Virus record (IMG/VR): IMGVR_UViG_3300028559_000050
Coordinates: 1-54,257 of that record
Direction: 5' to 3' (one strand)
Length of the DNA stretch: 54,257 nucleotides
Source: a virus
The notes under the pieces are model-generated. The model searched no databases and was not told the origin of the DNA. It saw nothing but the letters and a program-made list of their open reading frames with translations. Position numbers and translations under genes: made by a program. Below, piece by piece: positions 40,143-48,620 of the stretch. Numbering within the stretch: position 1 is the stretch's first letter; each line of letters opens with the position of its first letter.

Positions 40143-41900
40143 ATGCCTGTTGCCTTTCGCACACTTAAACAAGGTGTAGTAAGTTCTGGTTCAAGAACTT
40201 TCAATAGTCCTGGAAATTTTCAAATCCCTTTAGGCATAACACAAGTTAACCTATCGGGATTTGGTGCGCAAGGTATTCAAGGTGCAAGAGGTAATACAGG
40301 AACACCGGGTACTATTGGAAATCCAGGAAATGCTGGGAATCCAGGTTCAAATGGCGTTGGTGGTCCAGGTGGTGTTGGCGGTAATGCAGGTGCATTAGGT
40401 AATCCGGGAACAGCTGGTACAGCAGGAAATCCAGGTACAGCTGGCACTGCAGGTGCTGGTGGTAACGGTGGTGCTGGAGGTCCTGGAGGTTCAAGAGGAG
40501 TTACCTCACTTACAAATCGTGGAGTTTCTTGGTCAAATACTAGTGGATTTGTTGTTCAACCTGTAAATGCTCCTAGGGGACCTAGTGGTAATGCAGCAAG
40601 TGGTAGAGGAGGCACTGGAGGACTTGGAGCAGTACACAGCAGCCTTAGTCCAAGGTCTTATGGTATGACGGCTATTGGATCAGGAAGTGGAAATGTTGTA
40701 TATCCTCAATCAGCAATTGGAACTACAAATTTGGTCAGCAACACTATTTACACCCCTATTATGGGTGGTTATGGTGGTGATGGTGGATCAACTGGAGGGT
40801 CAGGATCACCAGGAAATCCAGGAACTCCAGGAAGTACCGGCACAGCAGGTACACCAGGAAGTGCAATTGTTACCGCAGGTTCTGGCGGTGCAGCGCCATC
40901 AACATGGGTTGGTAAAGACGGTACAGCAGGAAATCCAGGTAATGCAGGTAACTTTGGTTCATCAGGAACACCAGGAAATACTGGCGCAACTGGTACACCA
41001 GGAAATTTAACATATTTTGACACAGTAAATAATTATACATGGAATGGTGGCGCTGGAGGATTAGGTGGCGCAGGAAGTCCTGGAGGATTAGCAGGACCAG
41101 GAACAGCTGGCGGTGCTGCTGGATTAATTGGAAATCCAGGAAATCAAGGTGCAACAGGAAATTCTGGAAATCCAGGAGCTAATGGCAATGGAGGTTTAGC
41201 TGGCAACGCTGGCGTAGGAAATCCAGGAACGGCTGGAAGTCAAGGTGGTGGAGGCGGTGGTGGCGGTGGTGGTGCAGCCGCTCTATATTGGGGCGCAGAA
41301 AATTCTCAATTTTGTTCGCCTTTAGGAAATAATCCTGGATTTTTTAATCCAGCATCAAGTCAGATGAATCATGTTTCTTGGTTTAATAATGCAAGATATA
41401 ATTCAGGAACAGGAAATGCTACTGCTGGTCGTGCTGGTAATTCTAACAATTCTGGTTTTGGATTAGGTGGCGCTTCAGGAACAGCAAACTTTTCTTTCAC
41501 ACCATATCTCACTAATGATTATACAGGCATGTCACCTGTAGGAAGTCCAGGTGCAACGGGTGGTGCCGGTTCAGTAGGAAATGCTGGTGCAAATGGAAAT
41601 GCAACATCTGGTGGTGCTGGTGGTAACGGAAATGCTGGTTCGGCCGGCAATCCAGGAACTACCGGTGTTACTGGAAATATAGGAACAGGTGCAACTTTAG
41701 GGGGTTCTGCTTCGCCAGCACCAACAACTTGGGACGGAAAAGATCCAGGACTTGGAGTGTTAGGTTCTACAGGTGATGCAGGTGAAACTAAGTCTTATAA
41801 TTCAGTATCAGTAAATCGTAGAGGAATATATCCTATTGGAATAGGCACAGGAACAAATTCAGGATCAGTTACAGTATCTTGGAACAGAACAGTTAATTAA
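40143..41900 (+). CDS. Collagen-like glycine-rich tail fibre / adhesin
   Basis: This is a 585-residue protein. From residue 41 there are about 26 uninterrupted Gly-X-Y triplets (GAQGIQGARGNTGTPGTIGN and onward). Further long G-X-Y or Gly-rich stretches appear at about 220-295, 305-375 and 460-525. Prolines fall mainly in the Y position (GNP, GTP), the position hydroxylated by prolyl 4-hydroxylases in collagen. Between the repeats are beta segments (AALYWGAENSQFCSPLG). The N-terminus (GVVSSGSRTFNSPGNFQIPL) resembles Gly-rich tail fibre starts. It is probably a trimeric adhesin. The next gene encodes a 2OG-Fe(II) hydroxylase. Confidence 0.8.
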   Translation: MPVAFRTLKQGVVSSGSRTFNSPGNFQIPLGITQVNLSGFGAQGIQGARGNTGTPGTIGNPGNAGNPGSNGVGGPGGVGGNAGALGNPGTAGTAGNPGTAGTAGAGGNGGAGGPGGSRGVTSLTNRGVSWSNTSGFVVQPVNAPRGPSGNAASGRGGTGGLGAVHSSLSPRSYGMTAIGSGSGNVVYPQSAIGTTNLVSNTIYTPIMGGYGGDGGSTGGSGSPGNPGTPGSTGTAGTPGSAIVTAGSGGAAPSTWVGKDGTAGNPGNAGNFGSSGTPGNTGATGTPGNLTYFDTVNNYTWNGGAGGLGGAGSPGGLAGPGTAGGAAGLIGNPGNQGATGNSGNPGANGNGGLAGNAGVGNPGTAGSQGGGGGGGGGGAAALYWGAENSQFCSPLGNNPGFFNPASSQMNHVSWFNNARYNSGTGNATAGRAGNSNNSGFGLGGASGTANFSFTPYLTNDYTGMSPVGSPGATGGAGSVGNAGANGNATSGGAGGNGNAGSAGNPGTTGVTGNIGTGATLGGSASPAPTTWDGKDPGLGVLGSTGDAGETKSYNSVSVNRRGIYPIGIGTGTNSGSVTVSWNRTVN

Positions 41901-41922
41901 TTTTTTTTGAAAGTGGATTATT

Positions 41923-42519
41923 ATGTTATATGCGATTGCACCGTCACCAAATTTTGGCATAACAGAACAAGATTTCGTAACTTGGAATGGTGGGTTTACT
42001 GATGAAGAAATATCTAAGATAATAGAACTAGGAGATTCTTTAGAGAAAGAAGATTCTAAGATAGATGCTGGTGAGGTTTCTCCAAAAGATGTGCGAATAA
42101 GTGACATATCTTGGATACACCCCAGTGAAAAGAATGTATGGATATTTAATAAATTATCTTGGATATTAAGGCAGTTGAACGGACAATTTTATCGATTTAA
42201 TATTACTGGATTCAATGAATCTATACAATATACAACATATTATGGTAAACAAGAAGAAGGTGGTCATTATCGGTGGCACGCAGATCACGGACAAGATGCA
42301 CCAAGAAAGTTATCAATGGTATTACAGTTGAGTGACCCAAGTGAATATGAGGGCGGTAATTTAGAAATATTGTCTAGTCAAGGAGAAGTATTGACTGTAG
42401 ATAAAAAGAAAGGATTTTTAGCAATGTTTCCTTCTTTTAAAACACACAGAGTAACACCAGTTACTTCAGGAATTAGAAAAAGTTTAGTAGTTTGGGCTAC
42501 TGGTCCAGCGTTTGTATAA
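41923..42519 (+). CDS. 2OG-Fe(II) oxygenase, PKHD/PiuC-like hydroxylase
   Basis: This 198-residue protein shows the complete dioxygenase triad: H119-x-D121 (GGHYRWHADHGQDAPRKLSM), distal H175 (FPSFKTHRVTPVTSG) and R185 (GIRKSLVVWATGP) for 2-oxoglutarate. This arrangement, with an Arg instead of the P4H Lys and the TPVTSGIRKS end, is typical of PKHD-type hydroxylases. Its place directly after the collagen-like gene, among fibre genes and far from the other two oxygenases, suggests that it modifies a fibre protein, perhaps prolines or lysines of the collagen-like repeats. That link is inference. Confidence 0.87.
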   Translation: MLYAIAPSPNFGITEQDFVTWNGGFTDEEISKIIELGDSLEKEDSKIDAGEVSPKDVRISDISWIHPSEKNVWIFNKLSWILRQLNGQFYRFNITGFNESIQYTTYYGKQEEGGHYRWHADHGQDAPRKLSMVLQLSDPSEYEGGNLEILSSQGEVLTVDKKKGFLAMFPSFKTHRVTPVTSGIRKSLVVWATGPAFV

Positions 42520-42553
42520 CCTAAATATAATAGTTAACTATAAGTAAAATAAG

Positions 42554-42892
42554 ATGCCGGCAGCCTATTCAAATCTATACATCGAACAAGGTACTTCTTT
42601 CACTACGACAATCACCGTTGATGATGTCTATGGAGATGTCTTTGATTTGACAAACTATACGGCTCAGAGCCAAATTCGTAAGTCACATTATTCCGCTAAC
42701 ACCACGGCTACGTTTACTACGAGTGTCAATTCTGGTCAAGGTTCAATTACTCTTAGTTTATCTTCAGCAGTAACGGCAAATATTGCCCCAGGTCGTTATG
42801 TTTATGATACCAAAATTATTGGAACAAATAATGGCCAAATTACAAGAATATTGGAAGGTTCTGTAGATGTTTCTCCATCAGTTACGAGGTAA
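42554..42892 (+). CDS. Small beta-sandwich tail protein, BppU-N-like
   Basis: This is a 112-residue protein. NLYIEQGTSFTTTITVDDVY, then DLTNYTAQSQIRKSHYS, and the end APGRYVYDTKIIGTNNGQI, follow the strand pattern of the BppU N-terminal / phage Ig-like domain that joins fibres to baseplates (tension between a polar start, D-x-T-x-Y-x-A-x-x-Q-I-R and G-x-Y-x-Y-D). It probably acts as a fibre adaptor. It opens the row of small adhesin-associated proteins. The family call is moderate. Confidence 0.6.
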   Translation: MPAAYSNLYIEQGTSFTTTITVDDVYGDVFDLTNYTAQSQIRKSHYSANTTATFTTSVNSGQGSITLSLSSAVTANIAPGRYVYDTKIIGTNNGQITRILEGSVDVSPSVTR

Positions 42893-42895
42893 AAA

Positions 42896-43123
42896 ATGCC
42901 AGATCAAACCATAGGAACAGTAAGAGTACAAGTAGGTACAACAGTTAATCCAAGAGTTAGCTCGATTAATTATGGCGGTTCAGGTACAATTAAAGGTGCT
43001 ACTGATGTTGATGTTAGAGGTGCTGCAGACGGAGAAGTTCTGGTATATAGAGCTGCAACCGATTCGTTTATTGTTGCACCAGTATCGGCCGCTGTGGCTG
43101 GACTAGACGCAGGAACATTCTAA
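42896..43123 (+). CDS. Small fibre-associated protein ending LDAGTF
   Basis: This is a 75-residue protein starting MPDQTIGTVRVQVGTTVNPR. The last residues DGEVLVYRAATDSFIVAPVS resemble the phage fibre motif 'DGEVLVYDAATDTFVA'. It ends GLDAGTF, a C-terminal tail that recurs in the next genes (DGGNF, DGGTF, DGGSF). It is probably a small fibre or adaptor subunit. The AGGA of the tail coding sequence lies 9 bases before the GTG start of the next gene and can serve as its ribosome binding site. Confidence 0.6.
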   Translation: MPDQTIGTVRVQVGTTVNPRVSSINYGGSGTIKGATDVDVRGAADGEVLVYRAATDSFIVAPVSAAVAGLDAGTF

Positions 43124-43360
43124 GTGTCCAATACATCAATACAAATACTTCGGTCGTATGCAAATACGAGACCAACAACTCTCAATGATGGTGAGTTGGC
43201 TTATTCTTTTATAGCCAATACACTTTATATTGGTGATAGGACTGGTCAAATTATTAGAATTGGTGGTCTCACAACCACCGAAAATGCAGCAAATACAATA
43301 GTTCTAAGAGATTCAGCAGGTAATATAAATGTAGCTACCGTAGACGGTGGAAATTTCTAA
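43124..43360 (+). CDS. Small fibre N-terminal-domain-like protein ending VDGGNF
   Basis: This is a 78-residue protein starting at GTG 43124, directly after the upstream TAA. SIQILRSYANTRPTTLNDGE, then LAYSFIANTLYIGDRTGQII, is the 'receptor-binding fibre N-terminal' pattern (L-x-R-x-x-x, P-x-x-L-x-x-GE-x-A-Y, LYIGD) seen in Mtd-type and other phage fibres. It consists of little more than this domain and a DGGNF tail, so it may be a stand-alone adaptor. The homologous domain opens the next, much larger gene. Confidence 0.6.
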   Translation: MSNTSIQILRSYANTRPTTLNDGELAYSFIANTLYIGDRTGQIIRIGGLTTTENAANTIVLRDSAGNINVATVDGGNF

Positions 43361-43399
43361 ATAGTAATAGTGGTTAACGCCTAATAATAAGGAAAACAA

Positions 43400-45208
43400 A
43401 TGGCAAATACAAATATTTTAATCAAACGCTCGTCAAGCACAACCAGACCAAGTTCCCTGGCAGCTGGTGAGTTAGGTTATTCGTATCTATCGAATACTCT
43501 TTTCTTAGGTACTGCCGCTGGTAACGGTGCCATCAACGTTGGTGGTGTCTATTATACTCAAGCAATCGACAATGCAACTTCGGCTGCAACTCCAGACACA
43601 ATCGTTAAACGTGATGCTTCAGGTAATTCAACCTTTACAAACATCACAGTAACAGGATTCATTTCTGGTACAATTGACGGTGTTGCCAATGCTGCTGTCC
43701 GTCTACAGACACCAAGAAGTTTCTCTATTTCTGGTGGCGACATCTCTGCTACCGGCGTTAACTTTGATGGTACAGGTGCAGTTACATTAAATGCCTCACT
43801 TAATGCCATTCCAGGTCTAAGTGCTGGTTCATACGGTTCTTCTACTGCCATTCCAGTTGTTACTGTTGCCGCTAACGGACGTGTTACAGCCATTTCAACG
43901 CAGTCCATTTCCACATCATTTGGTCTTTCTGGTGATTCCGGTACAACTCAAATTGATGGTGGTGAAACACTATATGTGGTTGGTGGTGCTGGCATCACAT
44001 CGGCAATTACAGCCAACACAATTACATTAGATGTTGACACAACTGTTGTTCGTTCCAATACAGCAATCACAAGTCAAACAATTGATGGTTCTGTAACAAT
44101 TGCTGGCAATTTAACAGTTCAAGGTATGCATACAACAGTTAATACAGCTACATTGAATGTTGTTGACCCATTAATTATTTTAGCTTCGAACAATAGTTCT
44201 GATGCGGTTGACATTGGTTTTGCTGGACATTACACGGATGGTAGTAGTGTTGCAAGACATACTGGTTTCTTCCGTGATGCTGGTACAAAAGAATACTATG
44301 TATTTGATGGATACACTCCAGAATTAATTGGTAATAGTATCGATGTAGCCAACGCCAGCTTTAACACAGCAAACGTTAATGTTGGATATGTTAAATCTAC
44401 TGGCATTATTAACAATGGTATCAATTTAGATACTCATATTCAAGGTCTATACAACCTTGCCAATACAACATCAACAACAGCAAGTAATGCAAATGCTAAT
44501 ACTATCTACACACAAGGCGTAGATGCAACACAAAATACCAACATTACTCATGCTGATACCAAGGCACAAGCTGCTTTCGATAAGGCAAATAATGCTGTAG
44601 TAGCATCAACTGACTTTACGTTTGGTCAGATGGTTGTTGCAGATGGTACAGATTCGTTAAAGAGTCTTGCCAATGCTTCTTATACATTAACTGGTTCTTT
44701 AGCTGCTGCTAAAACAATCACATCACTTTCAGTTGACAATTATGGTCGTGTAACTGCTGCTACTGGTGCTGATATTGCAATTAATGCATCACAGATTACT
44801 GCTGGCACATTGGGTGTTGAAAGAGGCGGTACAGGCCAAGGTTCATTTACAAATGGTGCAATTCTTGTTGGTAATGGCTCAGGCGCTTTACAAACTCTTG
44901 CTAACTCAACATACACAGCAACAGGTTCTGGTGCCGCTAACAATACAGTATCTTCGTTAAGTGTTGATGCTTATGGTCGTGTAACAGCTGCAACGTTCTC
45001 TGCAATCTCTGGTCTAACAATTGGCCAAGGCGGTACAGGTCGTTCAACATTTACTACTAACGGTCTAGTATATGGTAACTCTACTGACGGACTATTAGTA
45101 ACTGCAGCTGCTGGTACTTCTGATCAAACATTTAGTAATCAACTTCTTACTGTTACTAATGCTGGTGTTCCGGTTTGGACAAGTGCTCTTGATGGAGGCA
45201 CATTCTAA
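43400..45208 (+). CDS. Large tail fibre protein with RGGTG motifs, ending LDGGTF
   Basis: This is a 602-residue protein. Residues 1-50 are the fibre N-terminal domain (ILIKRSSSTTRPSSLAAGEL). Residues 235-310 carry the GNLTVQGMHTTVNTATLNVV ... DIGFAGHYTDGSSVARHTGF ... YYVFDGYTPEL module shared with the gene at 48621. Later come an AQAAFDKANNA repeat and two copies of a fibre-shaft motif (GVERGGTGQGSFTNGAILVG, IGQGGTGRSTFTTNGLVYG). The protein ends LDGGTF. It is a likely long fibre subunit, and no chaperone-like C-terminal domain is visible. Confidence 0.75.
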   Translation: MANTNILIKRSSSTTRPSSLAAGELGYSYLSNTLFLGTAAGNGAINVGGVYYTQAIDNATSAATPDTIVKRDASGNSTFTNITVTGFISGTIDGVANAAVRLQTPRSFSISGGDISATGVNFDGTGAVTLNASLNAIPGLSAGSYGSSTAIPVVTVAANGRVTAISTQSISTSFGLSGDSGTTQIDGGETLYVVGGAGITSAITANTITLDVDTTVVRSNTAITSQTIDGSVTIAGNLTVQGMHTTVNTATLNVVDPLIILASNNSSDAVDIGFAGHYTDGSSVARHTGFFRDAGTKEYYVFDGYTPELIGNSIDVANASFNTANVNVGYVKSTGIINNGINLDTHIQGLYNLANTTSTTASNANANTIYTQGVDATQNTNITHADTKAQAAFDKANNAVVASTDFTFGQMVVADGTDSLKSLANASYTLTGSLAAAKTITSLSVDNYGRVTAATGADIAINASQITAGTLGVERGGTGQGSFTNGAILVGNGSGALQTLANSTYTATGSGAANNTVSSLSVDAYGRVTAATFSAISGLTIGQGGTGRSTFTTNGLVYGNSTDGLLVTAAAGTSDQTFSNQLLTVTNAGVPVWTSALDGGTF

Positions 45209-45246
45209 GTAATACTATATAATTTTTTTATAATAGGGAGTTTGAA

Positions 45247-45852
45247 ATGGGTAATGAAAAGTTTGTTAATTATTATATTGAGGGATTGATTACTACATTA
45301 AATGATTGTTTGATAAGAAACATTTCATTACAAGCAAATGACAGAATCAGCAAAGAAATAATTGAGGAACACACTAAGAAGGTTGAAGGTTTAGATGGTA
45401 CTATTAATGCTCTTAAAGTAGATTTAGAATCTGCTAAAAAACAGCAAAATGATTCTGATAATCAACGTTATCAAAATTTAGAAAATAGTATCAAAGACCA
45501 TGTAAACACAATCAACACATTGAATCAGGAGATTTCTCAGTTAAAAACAATGAAAGCTGAATATGAAAATGTTAAACATCAAGTACAACATGTAGACACT
45601 TTCAGAACCGAGTTAAACAAAACACGGGAAGAATTAAATAATGTTCGTGTTGATAATGAAAAAATTATTGCTGATTTAACTAGTTCGTATGAATTAAAAA
45701 TTAAAGAACTAAATGATAAGATTGACTATTTACAATTAACTCCTGCTAAAAGAAAAAAAGTTGAGGAAGTAAAAAAAGAAGTTACTGAAACACCAACATT
45801 GGATGTTTTTAGTAATTCGGAAGATACACTCAAAGATGGCGGAAGTTTTTAA
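45247..45852 (+). CDS. Coiled-coil protein ending KDGGSF
   Basis: This is a 201-residue protein with ATAGGGAGT ribosome binding site. Residues 40-175 form an almost continuous heptad coiled coil (VEGLDGTINALKVDLESAKK, HVNTINTLNQEISQLKTMKA). A short charged tail (AKRKKVEEVKKEV) is followed by DVFSNSEDTLKDGGSF. The C-terminal DGGSF matches the tails of neighbouring fibre proteins. It probably trimerises and acts as an assembly factor or rod within the fibre apparatus. No family is recognised. Confidence 0.65.
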   Translation: MGNEKFVNYYIEGLITTLNDCLIRNISLQANDRISKEIIEEHTKKVEGLDGTINALKVDLESAKKQQNDSDNQRYQNLENSIKDHVNTINTLNQEISQLKTMKAEYENVKHQVQHVDTFRTELNKTREELNNVRVDNEKIIADLTSSYELKIKELNDKIDYLQLTPAKRKKVEEVKKEVTETPTLDVFSNSEDTLKDGGSF

Positions 45853-45857
45853 GGTAA

Positions 45858-46349
45858 ATGGCAAACACAACAGTACAGTTAAAGAAATCAGGTGTAACAG
45901 GTAACGTACCACCTTCACTATCGTATGGTGAGTTGGCGTTAAACTACGCTGATGGAAAACTGTTCTATAAAGCCTCAAATGGTTCAATCGCTAGTATTTC
46001 TACTAGCCCAGCAACCGATTCTTTTGCTACAATCAATGCTAATTCTTCTCTGATATTAGCAACTTCTCCGTATGATACACTATCAATTCTTCCTGGTAAT
46101 AATATTACCATATCTACGGACACATTTAATAAAAGAATCACAATTAATTCTACAGCAAGCGGCGGTGGCGATTCAACCGATCAATTTGCCAGAGATAAAG
46201 CCAATTCAGCCAATGTTTTGGCTCAAGCGGCTTTTGATCAAGCAAACACGGGAGCAGGAACTTATACGATAACCGGTGGTCAATATATAGACCACGGTTG
46301 GATACCCCAAACACCGGGTCCAATATTATTCGATTACGGAACACTATAA
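45858..46349 (+). CDS. Short fibre protein with N-terminal fibre domain
   Basis: This is a 163-residue protein. VQLKKSGVTGNVPPSLSYGE, then LALNYADGKLFYKASNGSIA, is the same fibre N-terminal domain as in the genes at 43124 and 43400. A beta domain (SILPGNNITISTDTFNKRIT) and one KANSANVLAQAAFDQANTG repeat follow. A C-terminal GQYIDHGWIPQTPGPILFDY segment ends it. It is a likely short fibre or adaptor. It starts five bases after the coiled-coil gene. Confidence 0.65.
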   Translation: MANTTVQLKKSGVTGNVPPSLSYGELALNYADGKLFYKASNGSIASISTSPATDSFATINANSSLILATSPYDTLSILPGNNITISTDTFNKRITINSTASGGGDSTDQFARDKANSANVLAQAAFDQANTGAGTYTITGGQYIDHGWIPQTPGPILFDYGTL

Positions 46350-46352
46350 ATA
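46345..46352 (+). promoter_or_regulatory. Perfect T4-type late promoter box
   Basis: TATAAATA matches the T4 late -10 consensus at all eight positions. It overlaps the stop of the upstream gene, and a start near 46358 would leave a short leader before ATG 46374. No -35 element is expected for this class. In AT-rich DNA chance matches occur, so confidence is moderate. Confidence 0.5.
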
Positions 46353-46373
46353 TACATATAAGTTGGAAAAAAT

Positions 46374-48266
46374 ATGGCAGCTAACAATTCTACTATAGTT
46401 CAAATCCGTAGAGGTACTACGGCACAGACAGCATCTTTTACTGGTGCTTTGGCCGAACTCACGGTTGATACAGACCAAAAAACAGTTGTTGTTCATGATG
46501 GTGTAACTCTAGGTGGTACAACACTTGCAACTAAATCATTTGCTCAAGCGGCTTTTAATGCAGCCAATACTGCCACAGGTACAGTTGGTCAATTAGCATT
46601 TGATAAAGCCAATTCAGCCAATGTGTTAGCACAGGCATCATATAATTTTGCAAACACAATTGCTGCTGGTGCTATTTCTAATGTATCATTAACATTTTCT
46701 AATACTGCTTCTGGTACAATACCAGCAGTTAACAGTTTAAAACCAGGTGAACCATCTATCAATCTAATTGATGGTAGAATGTTTATTCAATTAAACAATG
46801 GTCAAATTATTGATATATCTTCTGCACCAACAGGTAACACTTGGCATGTGGCAATGAATGGTAACGATAACTTTAAAGGTGATACACCAAGTGCCGCTAA
46901 GGCAACCATTCGTGCAGCTGTAGCTCTGGCACAACCTGGTGATTCTGTTGTAGTTCATTCAGGAACATATACAGAAATTACACCAATTATTATTCCACAG
47001 AATGTTCAAGTACAAGGTTCTGGTGAAAGAACTTGTATTATTAAACCAACAACAACTTCTAATAATGTTTTCTATGTAAACAATAACAGTTATGTAACTG
47101 GTTTTAAATTTATAGAATATACTGGTGCCGCTGTTTCTTTTCCAACAACTACATTAGAAACAGGTACAGCACAAGCCGGTGGTGCAAATACAATTACTTT
47201 AAATTCTGGCGCATCGACTTACACCGATCATTATAAGAGTATGAAAGTTACTATTACTGGTGGAACAGGATCAGGACAATCAGCCAATGTTTCTTCTTAC
47301 AACGGCACAACAAAAGTTGCCACAGTAGATGCAAACTGGTCAACACAACCAAATAATACTTCTGTATATTCTTTAGGCATACCACTTAGAAATTCACCTG
47401 CAGCTGCAAGTTCTAGGTATACCACATACATTACTGGTAGTCCATACATTTATAATTGCTCGTCAATCACAACGACAGGAACAGGCATCAAAATCGATGG
47501 AGATTTGGCGACAGGCAACAAGAGTATTATCTCTGCACAATTCACTCAGGTCAATTCTGGTGGTACGGGGATACATGTATTGAATGATGGTTACACACAG
47601 TTGGTTTCCATTTATGGTATTTTCTGTGATACGGCATTCTTAGCCGAATCAGGTGGTACTGCTTCAATGGGTAACTGTAACGTAAACTTTGGTAACAAAG
47701 GTTTAGTTGCCAACGGTAAAGGTAAGTTGGCGATGACAGCTAATTTGTCAATGACTAGTGCTGAAGCAACTTTTACAATCGACCTAAATAATGTCGTAGC
47801 GAATAGTGCTTTGGGAATCACAGCAACTATTCCATACACAGGTTTGATTATGAAAATAGATGGAGATGCAGCTGAAAGTTATTATCCTGTTACTGAAGCA
47901 ACAACATTAAGTGGTGGTAATACAACAGTAACATTCCAAAACTCAATTGCAAATTCATTCTCAAGTGGAACAGGTGTTAAATTTTATCAGCAAAGTCAAT
48001 TGAGAGCATCCGGCCAGACTTTTGAATATGTTGGTGCTGGTACATCAATTAATGCTTTACCTAAGTTAGGTGGTATTGCTAACTCGGCTGCACAGATAAT
48101 TGGAATTGATGAAGGTGCTGTGTTTGCTACTTCAACAGACCAAAGTGGTAATTTTGTTGTATCTGATTTAACGATTAATCAGTCAACATCTACGATTTCA
48201 GGAAGAACCTTTTCGAAAAGTCTTTTTGCTGAAATGACTCCTTATATACTCGCTCTAGAAGGTTAA
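46374..48266 (+). CDS. Tail spike-like protein with parallel beta-helix
   Basis: This is a 630-residue protein. Residues 1-50 are a fibre N-terminal domain (IVQIRRGTTAQTASFTGALA, ELTVDTDQKTVVVHDGVT), similar to the Mtd-type start. AQAAFNAANT repeats follow (about 60-100). From residue 155 the pattern WHVAMNGNDNFKGDTPSAAK, then GDSVVVHSGTYTEITPIIIP and VQGSGERTCIIKP, is a pectate-lyase-like right-handed beta-helix, as in spikes that bind or cleave surface polysaccharide. Catalytic residues cannot be assigned. An exact late-promoter box lies upstream. Confidence 0.78.
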   Translation: MAANNSTIVQIRRGTTAQTASFTGALAELTVDTDQKTVVVHDGVTLGGTTLATKSFAQAAFNAANTATGTVGQLAFDKANSANVLAQASYNFANTIAAGAISNVSLTFSNTASGTIPAVNSLKPGEPSINLIDGRMFIQLNNGQIIDISSAPTGNTWHVAMNGNDNFKGDTPSAAKATIRAAVALAQPGDSVVVHSGTYTEITPIIIPQNVQVQGSGERTCIIKPTTTSNNVFYVNNNSYVTGFKFIEYTGAAVSFPTTTLETGTAQAGGANTITLNSGASTYTDHYKSMKVTITGGTGSGQSANVSSYNGTTKVATVDANWSTQPNNTSVYSLGIPLRNSPAAASSRYTTYITGSPYIYNCSSITTTGTGIKIDGDLATGNKSIISAQFTQVNSGGTGIHVLNDGYTQLVSIYGIFCDTAFLAESGGTASMGNCNVNFGNKGLVANGKGKLAMTANLSMTSAEATFTIDLNNVVANSALGITATIPYTGLIMKIDGDAAESYYPVTEATTLSGGNTTVTFQNSIANSFSSGTGVKFYQQSQLRASGQTFEYVGAGTSINALPKLGGIANSAAQIIGIDEGAVFATSTDQSGNFVVSDLTINQSTSTISGRTFSKSLFAEMTPYILALEG

Positions 48267-48270
48267 TAAA

Positions 48271-48612
48271 ATGGCAACACAAATTCCATTAAATACATTT
48301 AAAACAACAACAGCCAACGTTACAACGTCAACGACAACCGTATATACCACACCTGCTGGTGTAACAACTGTTGTTCTGTTGACACAAGTTTCAAATATTG
48401 ATCCTACTAATTCTGTAACTGTTTCGGCTAACCATGTTCGTAGTGGTAATTCAGTATCACTTATTAAAAATACAACCATACCTGTTAGTGATGCTGCAAG
48501 TCTGTTAACTGGTAAATTAATATTACAAACTGGAGATTCATTCTCAATTAGTGCTAGTGCAAACGACAGAGCACAATTGGTATTATCTTATCTCGAAACT
48601 GCTAACGCTTAA
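48271..48612 (+). CDS. Small conserved fibre-region structural protein
   Basis: This is a 113-residue protein. TTVYTTPAGVTTVVLLTQVS, then VSLIKNTTIPVSDAASLLTG and KLILQTGDSFSISASANDRA, is a beta-sandwich pattern common to small tail proteins of phages of aquatic bacteria. A related protein is encoded at 52870 (TTVYTVPSLTSTVLSTVTVC ... PVPSNDTVSLTLGITLAATD), so the window contains two paralogues. It is probably a head-domain or cap of a fibre. The function is not established. Confidence 0.62.
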   Translation: MATQIPLNTFKTTTANVTTSTTTVYTTPAGVTTVVLLTQVSNIDPTNSVTVSANHVRSGNSVSLIKNTTIPVSDAASLLTGKLILQTGDSFSISASANDRAQLVLSYLETANA

Positions 48613-48620
48613 TATAAAAC

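Noticed and set aside
40312-41154. Several open frames on both strands inside the collagen-like gene
   Set aside because: Repetitive Gly-X-Y coding DNA lacks stops in other frames; the translations are repetitive and without signals.
40143-41900. CRISPR-like or tandem-repeat array in the GC-richer repeats
   Set aside because: The repeats are 9-base coding units with substitutions, without spacers; they encode Gly-X-Y triplets.
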